A DNA stretch of 64,000 nucleotides from Methylophaga sp. (GTDB taxonomy: Bacteria; Pseudomonadota; Gammaproteobacteria; Nitrosococcales; Methylophagaceae), in NCBI GenBank assembly GCA_020831825.1, contig JAFIFW010000018.1, positions 146,321 to 210,320 of the forward strand, written 5' to 3'. Positions 46,810-56,600 of the stretch are shown here, piece by piece. The notes beneath the pieces are model-generated. The model searched no databases, was not told the origin of the DNA, and saw nothing but the letters and a program-made list of their open reading frames with translations. The position numbers and the translations under genes are program-made. Position 1 is the first letter of the stretch, and each line of letters begins with the position of its first letter.

Positions 46810-47532
46810 CTAGCGTCCGAGATAATAGAGGGCGTTGTTTTGAAAACCACGTTGATTTTCCGGGCGGAAGTTTTTGCAAAAATCATCTTCCTGAACCGGA
46901 TCGGCCAGCCCCAGTTCTATTTTTACCGGCTGTGCAGGGTAATCACCAGTCCTTATATCCAGGGGGTGAGGGCAAGTGTGCAGCATCACCAATGTGTCCA
47001 TTTCAAAACGTAAAATCAGCTGACTGCCGGCAACACTGTGATTGGGGCTCAAGCTAAGTACGCCGGAATCATCAGCAATCACCTTGCTGAACCAATTTAC
47101 ATTGGCCGCCATGTCCGCCAGTGTTAATCCATATTTGGCCAGCTCGACCAGAAATGCGTCCTGACCATTTTGATGCCAATGATTGCGATCATGCTGATAA
47201 TCACGTTTACCCCAGCGTTGTTCGGTCATGCTTGGAGTGCTGTTACCACACACCGTGTCGTGCCAGCCAAGACTGTCTTCAACGACAGAAGCAAAAATTC
47301 GTCCCATATCGGAATACAGGCAATGTCCTTTATTGAGTTTGAAGGTGTGCTGACATTTGAGTGTATCTGGTGCGTTGTATCGCTCCAGTAAATTTTCAGG
47401 GTTATAGAACAACATGCCAACGTTGCCAGTACCATTCAGATCTGTCAGTCGCATGGCAGTTCCACGCGCCATACGAATAGACCAGTGGCCACCACCGGCG
47501 ATGGTTGTGGTGTAGTCCAGGGTTTTAAGCAT
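46810..47532 (-). CDS. DUF1989 protein, carboxyguanidine deiminase partner subunit
   Basis: 240 aa (UAAP1-like) from the ATG at 47532, with GGAG upstream and an 8-bp overlap with the ATPase gene; the frame is open further up but that part lies over the ATPase. Marks are NVGMLFYNPENLLERYNAPD, HDTVCGNSTPSM and the Cys in LHTCPHPLD. It is about 30 residues longer than its partner and pairs with it in the deiminase. Published work on guanidine catabolism assigns these proteins, once annotated for urea use, to carboxyguanidine deimination. Confidence 0.88.
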   Translation of the reverse strand: MLKTLDYTTTIAGGGHWSIRMARGTAMRLTDLNGTGNVGMLFYNPENLLERYNAPDTLKCQHTFKLNKGHCLYSDMGRIFASVVEDSLGWHDTVCGNSTPSMTEQRWGKRDYQHDRNHWHQNGQDAFLVELAKYGLTLADMAANVNWFSKVIADDSGVLSLSPNHSVAGSQLILRFEMDTLVMLHTCPHPLDIRTGDYPAQPVKIELGLADPVQEDDFCKNFRPENQRGFQNNALYYLGR

Positions 47533-48325
47533 CGGGTTTCTCCATAAACATGGGAACAGGCACCATAGCAGGCCGGATCCGGTTATCAATTTGTTGGTAA
47601 GTATCGTGATCAACTTTGCCGACAGGTAAATCAAAAGTAATGCTGGCGCCAAATCTGCCGGGGGCATGTGGATCGTCTCGATTTTTGTCAAAAACCCACA
47701 AGCGGGTACCCAAGTAAAAGCCCTCCTTAATGTCGTGAGTCACCATGAACACCGTCATTTTGTAGGCTTTCCATAAATCCAAAACCAATGCATGCATATC
47801 CTGACGAATTCCTGGGTCGAGCGCACCAAAGGGTTCATCCAGTAACAGGATTCTTGGTTTGGCCAAAAATGCCTGAGCGATTGCCAGGCGTTGTTGCATA
47901 CCACCGGATAGGGCATCGGGATATTTATCTCGAGATTGAGATAAACCCACTTGTTCAAGCATATGCAATGCTTCCTCACGTGCCTCTTTGCGACTTTCGC
48001 CAAACAGATAGCCTGTCAATCCCTTGCGTGCAAAAGCCTTGGTGGCCATGACGTTTTCCAGCACGGTCATATGAGGAAATACCGAGTATTGCTGGAACAC
48101 GATGCCGCGATCCCGATCAGGTTCGTCACGAATCTGTTTGCCATTCATAAGCAATTCACCTTGAGAGGGTGTTTCTGTGCCCAACAACATTTTCAGAAAT
48201 GTGCTCTTGCCACATCCTGAAGCACCTACTAAGGTGACAAATTCGCCTTCCTGCACCGACACATTGATGCGTTCCAGCACCACCTGATCGCCGTATTTTT
48301 TCCAGACATTTTTGGCTTCGATCAT
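47525..48325 (-). CDS. ABC transporter ATPase (NitT/TauT type)
   Basis: 266 aa. Walker A GASGCGKST, signature LSGGMQQR, Walker B ILLLDEPFGALDPG, and a C-terminal tail typical of TauB/SsuB/NrtD-like ATPases. It powers the permease encoded just upstream (4-bp overlap). In riboswitch-led operons of this kind the transporter takes up guanidine or a related amine. The substrate-binding gene that should go with it is broken here. Confidence 0.9.
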   Translation of the reverse strand: MIEAKNVWKKYGDQVVLERINVSVQEGEFVTLVGASGCGKSTFLKMLLGTETPSQGELLMNGKQIRDEPDRDRGIVFQQYSVFPHMTVLENVMATKAFARKGLTGYLFGESRKEAREEALHMLEQVGLSQSRDKYPDALSGGMQQRLAIAQAFLAKPRILLLDEPFGALDPGIRQDMHALVLDLWKAYKMTVFMVTHDIKEGFYLGTRLWVFDKNRDDPHAPGRFGASITFDLPVGKVDHDTYQQIDNRIRPAMVPVPMFMEKPDA

Positions 48326-49143
48326 CGTTGACCTCCGGATTTATGCCAGGGAAACAGTTTTTGATTGAATTTGGCCAGCAACCAATCGATCAGAAATGCC
48401 AAGAGCGTGATCCAGATGACATAGGGAATAATCACGTCCATCGACATATAACGACGAACCAGAAATATTCGATAACCCAGCCCTTCGGTTGAAGCAATGG
48501 CTTCTGAGGCAATCAGAAATAACCAGCCAGCACCCAGCGAAAGCCTGACAGCGTCAATAAGCTTGGGCATTAATTGGGGCAGAATGACCCGAATAATCAC
48601 CTGTGACGAGTTGGCACCAAGTGTTTGAGCCTTGACTAGTTGTTCACTGGGAATTTCATGGGTACGCCGTTGAATGTCACGGGCGATAAACGGCGTGATT
48701 CCCAACACAATCAGCGCAATCTTGGAAAACTCTCCCAGTCCGACAACGATAAACAAAATTGGCAAAATCGCCAGTGGCGGAATGAGCGAGATAATGGTTA
48801 ATAGAGGACTAAAAGTACTGCCGAGCAATGGAATTGATCCTGTGAGCACACCGATGAATAAGCCCAGAGCCGCAGCAATTAATACACCGTAGGCAAGCCG
48901 TTTCAGACTGGCTGAAGTATCCTCCCAGAACAAATACTGACCAGTGCGCTGATTAGGTTGCAGTGCCATTCGCTCCATACTACTAGCCATTTGGGTGAAC
49001 GAGGGCAACAGTTTGTCACTAGGATTGGCTTTGAGTCGCGCGTCTGAAGCGATACTGTACACCACGATCAGTAACACGATGGGCAAGAGTCCTAGCAAGA
49101 CCGCCAGTGGCCTTCTTGCCTGTAAATTAAGAATTCGTTTCAT
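48322..49143 (-). CDS. ABC transporter permease (NitT/TauT type)
   Basis: 273 aa with six helices. The cytoplasmic coupling loop EQLVKAQTLGANSSQVIIRVILPQL, read in pieces around residues 165-190, holds the EAA-like motif of binding-protein-dependent permeases, followed by GAGWLFLIASEAIAS. It starts 64 bp after the remnant binding-protein gene and overlaps the ATPase by 4 bp. Confidence 0.9.
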   Translation of the reverse strand: MKRILNLQARRPLAVLLGLLPIVLLIVVYSIASDARLKANPSDKLLPSFTQMASSMERMALQPNQRTGQYLFWEDTSASLKRLAYGVLIAAALGLFIGVLTGSIPLLGSTFSPLLTIISLIPPLAILPILFIVVGLGEFSKIALIVLGITPFIARDIQRRTHEIPSEQLVKAQTLGANSSQVIIRVILPQLMPKLIDAVRLSLGAGWLFLIASEAIASTEGLGYRIFLVRRYMSMDVIIPYVIWITLLAFLIDWLLAKFNQKLFPWHKSGGQR

Positions 49144-49207
49144 AACTGTTCCATTTTTGAGCCATAGTCAGCAGACCCCAACACAATTGGATTCTGGAAT
49201 AAGCAAG

Positions 49208-49414
49208 CTAAATTCCACTCTCCAAATCCATTTGCGTGAAGTCAGGTTTGAATCTGAGTTTGATAGTGTTGCAATCGTGATAGACATCAGGCATTTGAAT
49301 GTCAATGAACGCAGCATCGGGCATGCCTACACCCCGAGCGACATCGAACTTATCTCGGGCTATTGATGGTGTCGACATCATCAGGGCCAATAACAGGACT
49401 GTGAAATTTTGCAC
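49208..49414 (-). pseudogene. Remnant of the ABC substrate-binding protein gene
   Basis: A GTG at 49414 with GAGG six bases upstream starts a good signal peptide (VQNFTVLLLALMMSTPSIA) and then RDKFDVA, the usual beginning of NitT/TauT-type binding proteins. After about ten more residues the sequence passes to IKLRFKPDFTQMDLESGI and a stop, resembling the C-terminal end of such proteins. About 300 middle residues are missing, so the 68-codon ORF looks like an in-frame internal deletion. The ORF can be read from 49564, but that start is inside the riboswitch. Confidence 0.6.
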
Positions 49415-49464
49415 GTTTAACCTCACTGATATTCCACGGTAAATTGAAGTATTCAAGGCATTTG

Positions 49465-49570
49465 CGCCGATTCTCCCGGGTTTTTGTCCCGCCGTGTGAC
49501 CTTCAGTGAAGGTTGAGTGCTCTCGGACCAGCATTTCATCAGTCTGAAATCGGAACCCTAGCACTCTATT
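49465..49570 (-). promoter_or_regulatory. Guanidine-I riboswitch (ykkC)
   Basis: Read on the minus strand, the core blocks of the guanidine-I class are exact: CTAGGGTTCCG at the 5' side, CTGGTCCGAGAGCAC in the middle and ACGGCGGGACAAAAACCCGG-GAGA at the 3' side (ending near 49473). It lies about 60 bp upstream of the first codon of the operon and should switch on expression when guanidine binds. The outer ends are approximate because the P1 stem was not folded. Confidence 0.95.
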
Positions 49571-49628
49571 TGTTTGCTGCTGTTGCTACGGCAAAGCCGT
49601 GAATACAAGAAGTAGCATGATTTGTATC

Positions 49629-49643
49629 GCAAATCTGATGCCA
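49629..49643 (-). promoter_or_regulatory. Sigma-54 promoter of the guanidine operon
   Basis: On the minus strand TGGCAT-CAGAT-TTGC has GG and GC with exactly ten bases between them, as needed at -24/-12. The start site would be near 49617, giving the riboswitch a leader of about 50 nt before its core. A perfect NtrC-type palindrome lies about 100 bp upstream. Confidence 0.75.
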
Positions 49644-49737
49644 GTTCCTGGTGCTAATAAAATTCAACGACTTAGCCGAGGTTCAGCAAGACATGCACAA
49701 TAAACTGGCACGAATTTGAGACATTTAAATAACAAAA

Positions 49738-49754
49738 TGCACCGACATGGTGCA
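49738..49754. promoter_or_regulatory. NtrC-type enhancer site
   Basis: TGCACC-GACAT-GGTGCA is a perfect palindrome of the NtrC binding consensus (GCACC/GGTGC arms with a 5-bp centre). It lies about 100 bp upstream of the sigma-54 promoter, the usual distance for this activator. It also lies 119 bp before the nuclease gene on the other strand. Confidence 0.75.
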
Positions 49755-49872
49755 CTCAAAAGAGCATACTCATGTTTGACGTGATGGATTCCTGAAGGCT
49801 AGTTTAGGCTCGAGAGTATGATTTAAGCTGCATTATCTGTTTTGTTAACTTATCAAGGATGAAATGTCATAA

Positions 49873-50799
49873 ATGAAAAAACTATCAACATCGGCCTTAG
49901 CCAAACAAATGGGTCTTGGCAGTAAAGACTTGTTTATTAAACTTGCGGATAAAGGCTATATCCAACGTGAGAACGAAGCGTGGCAGTTGACTGATCAAGG
50001 GCAGCTTAAGGGTGGTGAGTATGTCGAATCAGCCAAGTATGGCAAATACATCACTTGGCCGGAGGATATTTTAGCTGATAAACATGAAGCGTTATCTGAG
50101 AAAGGTACTGGCTCAAGTCTTTCAGAAACATTAACTGCGAGAATTATCGGTGCTCACTTTGATATTTCCGCTAATAAGATCAACTTTATTCTTTCAGAAC
50201 TGGGTTGGCTGCAAAAAGGCATAAAAGGCTGGGTTGTAACTGAACAGGGCAAGAAACATGGGGCCCTGCAGTCTGAGGATCGCAAGTCAGGCATTCCTTA
50301 CGTGCGTTGGCCTAAAGATATTGTCGAACGTAAATCATTGAAAGAGTCTATCGCTCAGGTTCAGGGCACGTCATCTGAAAGTGAGCCTGATACTAGCCTG
50401 GATAACCCTGCCGAGAGTCAAAAAACAGATAAAACAGATGTAGGGTTCAGGGAAAAGTTTGAAGCAAAACATCGCAGTGCAGACGGCCATTTTGTTCGTT
50501 CAAAAGCCGAAATGCTGATTGATAATTGGCTTTACATGGCAGAAATTGTCCATGCATACGAGAGAAAACTTCCAATTGAGGAAGACGTCTACTGCGATTT
50601 TTATATCCCAACCGGAAAAGTTTATATTGAATACTGGGGATATGAAAAAGATGCCAAGTACCTGGCCAGAAAGAAGAAAAAAATCGAAATATACAGAAAG
50701 TATGATTTTAACTTGATTGAGTTGACTGATCAGGATGTTCAGAACCTTGATGATGTACTTCCAAGGTTATTGTTGAAATACGGAGTACAGGCTTACTGA
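49873..50799 (+). CDS. Putative nuclease with two DNA-binding-like repeats
   Basis: 308 aa. The first half has two related units of about 65 residues: one around STSALAKQMGLGSKDLF to ITWPEDIL, the other around DISANKINFILSELGW to VRWPKDIV, both like the KilA-C helix-turn-helix unit (W-x-LT-x-xG then WPxDI). After a polar linker rich in Ser, Glu and Asp, the last 110 residues resemble a PD-(D/E)XK fold: VRSKAEMLIDNWLY, then DFYIPTGKVYIEYWG. A DNA-cutting or DNA-repair role is likely; no named family is claimed. It is divergent from the guanidine operon and not part of it. No strong ribosome site is seen at the ATG. Confidence 0.65.
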   Translation: MKKLSTSALAKQMGLGSKDLFIKLADKGYIQRENEAWQLTDQGQLKGGEYVESAKYGKYITWPEDILADKHEALSEKGTGSSLSETLTARIIGAHFDISANKINFILSELGWLQKGIKGWVVTEQGKKHGALQSEDRKSGIPYVRWPKDIVERKSLKESIAQVQGTSSESEPDTSLDNPAESQKTDKTDVGFREKFEAKHRSADGHFVRSKAEMLIDNWLYMAEIVHAYERKLPIEEDVYCDFYIPTGKVYIEYWGYEKDAKYLARKKKKIEIYRKYDFNLIELTDQDVQNLDDVLPRLLLKYGVQAY

Positions 50800-50841
50800 G
50801 TAGAGTCATGCTCGCTAACTGCAGATATGACCAACTGCGTG

Positions 50842-50865
50842 ACGGCGCAGGCAGGCCTGCGCCGT
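50842..50865. terminator. Hairpin between nuclease and metY genes
   Basis: Perfect 10-bp arms ACGGCGCAGG and CCTGCGCCGT with a CAGG loop, followed on the plus side by ACAGATTTTG. It lies between convergent genes and may end both. The T-run is poor. Confidence 0.5.
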
Positions 50866-50892
50866 ACAGATTTTGCCGAGCCTGTTGTCAAA

Positions 50893-52161
50893 TCAGGCTT
50901 TATCCAGTGCCTGAATAATATCGGCAAGAATATCGTCGATATGCTCGATACCAATGGAAAGCCTGACCATATCGGCCGGTACACCGGCTTTTTCAAGCTC
51001 TTGTTCATTGAGCTGTCGGTGCGTAGTGGTAGCCGGGTGACAGGCCAGTGACTTGGCATCGCCGATATTAACCAGACGCTTGATCATCTGCAGGGCATCA
51101 ATAAACCGGGCACCGGCTTCAGCACCACCTCTGATGCCAAAACTGAGAATCGCCGAGGGTTTGCCTTTCATGTATTGCTGGGCAAGTGCGTGATATTTAT
51201 CACCGGGCAAGCCAGCAAAATTCACCCAGTTAACTTTGTCATGTTTGGTCAGAAATTCAGCGACTTGCTGGGCGTTTTGGCAATGACGCTCCATACGTAA
51301 TGACAAGGTTTCAATGCCTTGCAGGATAAGGAAAGCGTTAAACGGGCTGAGAGCTGCGCCCATATTGCGTAACGGCACCACACGGGCACGGCCAATAAAG
51401 GCTTCCGGCCCCAGTGCTTCGGCGTAGATCACACCGTGATAACTGGGATCAGGTTCATTGAACTGTGGAAACCGCGGGTTATCTTTCCAGGGAAACTCGC
51501 CGGAATCAACGATGACGCCACCAATAGTAGTGCCATGGCCGCCCATGTACTTGGTCAGTGAGTGAATAACTATATCTGCACCAAACTCAAATGGTCGACA
51601 CAAGACAGGAGTTGCAACTGTGTTATCAACAACCAAGGGAATACCGTGGGCATGGGCAATGTCCGAGAGTTTTTTCAGATCAACGATATTGCCTGCCGGA
51701 TTGCCAATAGACTCGCAAAACAATAGCTTGGTATTGTCATCAATCAATGCTTCCAGCGCCGCAGGATCTTCACCAGGCGCCATTCGGACATCGATGCCTT
51801 GCTGGGGCAGGGTGTGGGCAAAAAAGTTATAGCTGCCGCCATAAAGCTGGCTGACCGAGACAATATTGTCGCCTGCGCGAGCCAATGTCTGAATGGTGGC
51901 TGTGATAGCTGCCATGCCCGAAGCCATGACCAGAGCACCGATACCACCCTCCAGTTCAGCAACGCGTTGTTCCAACACCGCATTGGTTGGATTCATGATG
52001 CGTGAGTAAATGTTGCCTTTGACTTTAAGATCAAACAGATCGGCACCATGCTGGGTGTCATCAAAGTAGTAACTGGTGGTTTGGTAGATGGGCACTGCCA
52101 CGGCGTGAGTTTCAGGATCGCCTGCAAATCCACCGTGAATCGCTGTTGTTTCGAGCTTCAT
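50893..52161 (-). CDS. metY: O-acetylhomoserine sulfhydrylase
   Basis: 422 aa PLP enzyme of the Cys/Met metabolism family. The PLP Lys is in HSLTKYMGGHGTTIGG; other marks are YSRIMNPTNAVLEQRVAELEGG and DNTVATPVLCRP. It makes homocysteine (or methionine with methanethiol) from O-acetylhomoserine and sulfide. Length and motifs fit MetY. Start with AAGGAGC at good distance. It stands alone. Confidence 0.95.
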   Translation of the reverse strand: MKLETTAIHGGFAGDPETHAVAVPIYQTTSYYFDDTQHGADLFDLKVKGNIYSRIMNPTNAVLEQRVAELEGGIGALVMASGMAAITATIQTLARAGDNIVSVSQLYGGSYNFFAHTLPQQGIDVRMAPGEDPAALEALIDDNTKLLFCESIGNPAGNIVDLKKLSDIAHAHGIPLVVDNTVATPVLCRPFEFGADIVIHSLTKYMGGHGTTIGGVIVDSGEFPWKDNPRFPQFNEPDPSYHGVIYAEALGPEAFIGRARVVPLRNMGAALSPFNAFLILQGIETLSLRMERHCQNAQQVAEFLTKHDKVNWVNFAGLPGDKYHALAQQYMKGKPSAILSFGIRGGAEAGARFIDALQMIKRLVNIGDAKSLACHPATTTHRQLNEQELEKAGVPADMVRLSIGIEHIDDILADIIQALDKA

Positions 52162-52191
52162 GACTGCTCCTTCGTATTGGTCAAAAAAATA

Positions 52192-53379
52192 TCAGCCGGG
52201 TTTGCCGTCGCTACGTGGCTGAGTCAACATCTGAAAAAATCTGATCAGAAACATCATAAACGCGATGCACCAAAATAGTACACTCAGCATCAGCCATGTG
52301 TTGTTATGAGCAGGTAATAGCCAGACACCAAAGACTCTGACGATTGCGGCCGCCATTACCAGATAAAAACTGAGCGTGATGAGGCGGCTTGAAACGATGG
52401 GACGGCCGGTATGCCCCAGTGAAACCCGAGACATCATGCTGATAATCAACATGCCCATCGCGCCAGCAGTCAGGCTGTGCAGGGCAATTGTTTCAGGTAT
52501 GGCAAAGCCTGCCTGACTGGCGGCATATAACAACAAGCCAATGACAATCCATAGATATCCAAGATGCAATGACCAAAGCAGGGGATTTGAACGGGTTTGA
52601 CTGAAGTGCCAGCGGCTAGAGCGCCACGCCAGCATGAGTGCAGAAAGAAATGCCATTATGCTTAACAAGATTGCCGGTACAGGCATTGAAAACATCAGCA
52701 AGGACATGAATAACAGCAGCCACAATGCGCAGAGCGCAATTCTGTCTGGCCATACTTGACGGTCTTTTGCAGGTTTTGCCGTGGTGTTTGCAGTAAACAC
52801 CGGAATAATGCGGCCGCCGATAATTGCCATCATGACCGTGATAAGCAATGCCGTGCTGAACAGCACTTGTTGCTGTAATTGCAGTTGATTATTCAGCACC
52901 GAGTAGTGGCTGATGCCGTTGCAGAACATCAGTAGAAACAATACCAACACGGCAAAGTAGTTACGTGCCTGACTCCGAACCAGAAGTGGAATAAATAAAA
53001 AGATTGCAGCGGCGGGAAAAAACAGTAAATCAATAAAAATAATGACGATGTCAGGGACGACAGGCACCGCCATCAAAAATCTGCCGAGAAACCATAGAAA
53101 CACAAGTGTCATCAATGGTTTGCCATTCACAGCGGGTAAGCCGGTCCAGTTTTGAACTGCGGTTAACAAAAAGCCAACCAATACAGCCCCGACAAAGCCA
53201 AACAGCATTTCATGACCATGCCAAAACTGAATGCCGCCATAGGGAGCAAAGCCATCCCAGCCAGACAATGCCAGCCCCCAAAGCAGCATTAAAATTACGC
53301 CAAACAAAGCGGCCAACAGAAAAAAAGGTCTGAATGCGCGTGCAAACAGGGCGTTTGAAATGGCCGGAGTGTTTGGCAT
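52192..53379 (-). CDS. NnrS family haem-copper membrane protein
   Basis: 395 aa from the ATG at 53379 (GGGGAC upstream); the frame reaches another 32 codons up. About 12 helices with the family beginning ALFARAFRPFFLLAALFG and conserved His in FWHGHEMLFGFVGA and LHSLTAGAMG, proposed haem and copper ligands. NnrS proteins take part in resistance to nitric oxide or nitrosative stress. It is 30 bp upstream of metY on the same strand, but a relation is not expected. Confidence 0.92.
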   Translation of the reverse strand: MPNTPAISNALFARAFRPFFLLAALFGVILMLLWGLALSGWDGFAPYGGIQFWHGHEMLFGFVGAVLVGFLLTAVQNWTGLPAVNGKPLMTLVFLWFLGRFLMAVPVVPDIVIIFIDLLFFPAAAIFLFIPLLVRSQARNYFAVLVLFLLMFCNGISHYSVLNNQLQLQQQVLFSTALLITVMMAIIGGRIIPVFTANTTAKPAKDRQVWPDRIALCALWLLLFMSLLMFSMPVPAILLSIMAFLSALMLAWRSSRWHFSQTRSNPLLWSLHLGYLWIVIGLLLYAASQAGFAIPETIALHSLTAGAMGMLIISMMSRVSLGHTGRPIVSSRLITLSFYLVMAAAIVRVFGVWLLPAHNNTWLMLSVLFWCIAFMMFLIRFFQMLTQPRSDGKPG

Positions 53380-53612
53380 GTTGTTTGTCCCCATCATCAG
53401 GTGTCGAATGAGGTTAACATTCAATATTCGAAAATAGCTAGAAATTGTGTGCAACAAAACGCTACGGGCAACCACTCATCAGCTAACTATTGTTTGGAAT
53501 TCATGCTTAATCCAATATTTCAGCCAACCGTCGATCAAAACGATTCATTTCTGACAACTATTCATTCACTGAGTGATTGTTGGCGGCAGATCATTAGATC
53601 TGCCAGTTTGCA

Positions 53613-56600
53613 TCATGACTTTACAACGGGAAGCCTGATATAGAATATACTTCCGCCATCTTTCGCATTGTTGAAATGAACACTTCCCCCCATTTGGTCA
53701 CAGATTTCACGCGTAATGGCGAGACCTAATCCTGTGCCGGGTAGTCTTCGTGTGTCACTTGAATCACCTTGACTGAAACGTTTGAACAGATATTTTTGAA
53801 ACTCAGGATCGATTCCTGAGCCATGATCTCGGACAGAAATTAACAGATCATCACCAATCACCTCGGTGATTACATGAACCTCTTTACCATCTGGAGAGAA
53901 TTTAATGGCATTTGAAAGCAGATTGTTGAGTGCCTGAATCAGTCGAGCACCATCGACATGCACACGCACTCCGTTGCAGTTGTGGTCTACCAGTATTTTA
54001 TTCATTCCTTGGTGCGCATAATTCATCACTGAATCGATGGCTTCATCAAGCAGAGGCGCAAGGGGCTGAACGGTCATCCTCATCGGCATTTTCCCGGCAA
54101 CCAACTTCTCAATATCAAGAAGGTCATTGATGAGGTTGGTCAGTCGCTTGCCATTTCGAGCAGCATTTTCCAGCAATGACATACCGCGCTCTGACAATTG
54201 CCCAGCGACACCACCGAGTAACAGGCTAATCGAACCATTAATGGATGTCAGTGGTGTACGTAACTCATGACTCACAGTAGCGATAAACTGATCTTTCATT
54301 TTCTCGAGTCGCTTGGGCTCTGATATGTCTTCAATCAAAGACCATATTACCTTTCGACCATCAGGATCCGTGCTTAAGATGCCTTGCAGTCTTATGGGAT
54401 AGCGGCTACCGTCTTTGCGGATATACTCTTTTTCAAACGGGCCATAACGTCCGGTTTGCTGCATATCAAACAGTGCTTTTTCTTCTTCTGCTTGATACTT
54501 TTTTGGTGTCAGCTCCCAATAGCTTAATCTCAAAAATTCTTCACGCGTGTAACCAGTAGGGAGAAGTAGAGCCGCATTTAAATCTATAAACTGTCCAGTC
54601 TCGAAATCAATTAGCGCGATACCTATTGGAGAGAAATCAAACAGGCCACGCAATCTTTTCTCATTTCGCTCCAATGCTTGCCTGGCTTGCTCTTGTGCAT
54701 CGATATCGTTAATGTATCCATGCCAGAGAATACTCCCATCGCTCAGCCTCTCTGGCTGTGACTGGCCTAAAACCCACCGATAAGTGCCATCCATTTTTCT
54801 CACCCTGTATATGGCTTGCCATGGGGTCATCGTTGATGCAGACGCTTCGATGGAGGCTGAAGTTTGCTCCAGATCATCGGGATGTATCTTTTCGAAAGCT
54901 GGCTGGGCAGATATTTTTGCCTGAGCTGATGATATGCCATACAGCATTAGTATATTTTCAGAGGAAAATGGGAATGTCACATGCCCATTAGGATAGCGTC
55001 GAAACTGATAGACCGTTCCAGGCAATTGATTAAACAACTTGTATAAGCGCTCACTACTCAGTGTACTTTCGAGAAGACCTCCTATCCAACGAGCCATTAA
55101 CCCGACAAAAAGTCTTTCACTTTGATCAAAGTCATTTCGGTTTTCATTGCGCGAAAAATTCAGGGTTCCATAAACATTTCCTTCAACAAAAACGGGTACA
55201 CCAATGTATGCACCAATGGGGAAATATTCATTACATGGATGTTTGGAGAAGTTAGAGCTCTGGATGTTCGCAATGAAAAGTTCTGACTCTTCACCAGAAA
55301 AGAGCAACTGACACCAGGTCAGCCCCAAGTCAAGTTGCTTACCTGGTTTGATATCAATATCGTGCCGACTACTGATAGATTTCACCGTGTAGACATCAGT
55401 TTCGATCTGGCTGAGAATAGCGACATCCATGTCAAGATAGTCTCTTGCAACATGAAGTGCATGGATGAGGCGCTGATCAATATTCTGCTCAGTGTTTAAT
55501 GCCAGTTCATTCAGAAGCATCAAAGCATTCTGATATTTACTGAGACTTATTTCGGTCTCATGTTCTCTGGTTACATCAATAATAAAACCTTCAAGGATGT
55601 CTCTCTGTGAAGCCTCGTCAAAAATCGCTCTACCACGCTCTTCAACCCAACACCATTCATTGTCACGAGTCAGGATCCGATACTGGATGTGCCATCTATT
55701 GCCATCGTTGATAGCACTGTGAACTGCCTCATTAACGCGTTTCGAGTCTTCCGGGTATATCAAGTCTGCATAGCTGATACAGGCATTATCAATAAACTCT
55801 TCGGCCTTGTATCCACTAATATTCTCAATTTGGGTACTGATGTATAACATCGTCCATTTGGTGTCAGGCAGGCAGCGGTATGTGATCCCGGGCATATTGC
55901 TGATCAGTGAGTTAAGTTCATCCCGACTTGTTTTAAGCGCCTCTTGCGCATGCATTTCGCTTGTAATGTTAGTATGAGTTCCATACATCAATAAGGGCTC
56001 ACCTTCGGGAGTCCAATCAAAAACCTGACCGCGGACGTGTACCCACACCCAATGTCCAAGTTTGTGTAACATGCGTGCCTTGCAATCGTAGAATGCATTT
56101 TCACCGGAAAAGTGTCGTTTGAGTGCAGCATCAGAGGTTGCAATATCTTCTGGATGAACAAGTCTTGTCCAGGTGTCAATGGAGATTGGAAAAAGCTCTT
56201 CGAGTGTGTAGCCAACCATCTCTGCCCAGCGTTCATTGAATATTGTTTCACCGGTTTGCACATTCCATTGCCATGTCCCGACACCAGTGGCTTCAATAAA
56301 CAGTCGAGCTCGTTTTTCGCTTTCTAACAGGATTTTTTCATGTGTTGAATATGTGGTTCGCACGTCCGCATCGGCGGCGATGATCGTCTCGATAGTACGG
56401 CCAAGATCAATCAACAATCGTGCGTCTTTATCTGAGAAATGTCTGGGATTTTGGTCGATAATACATACAGTTCCGAGCCGCAACCCATCAGTTGTCTTTA
56501 ATGCTGTTCCTGCATAGAAGCGAATATCGGGATGTCCAAGCACAAGCGGATTATCAGCGAAACGTTCATCATTAAGTGCGTTTTCAACTATCAAAGGCTT

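Noticed and set aside
49415..49564. N-terminal extension of the binding-protein remnant
   Set aside because: It reads through the guanidine-I riboswitch; the GTG at 49414 with a ribosome site and signal peptide is the better start.
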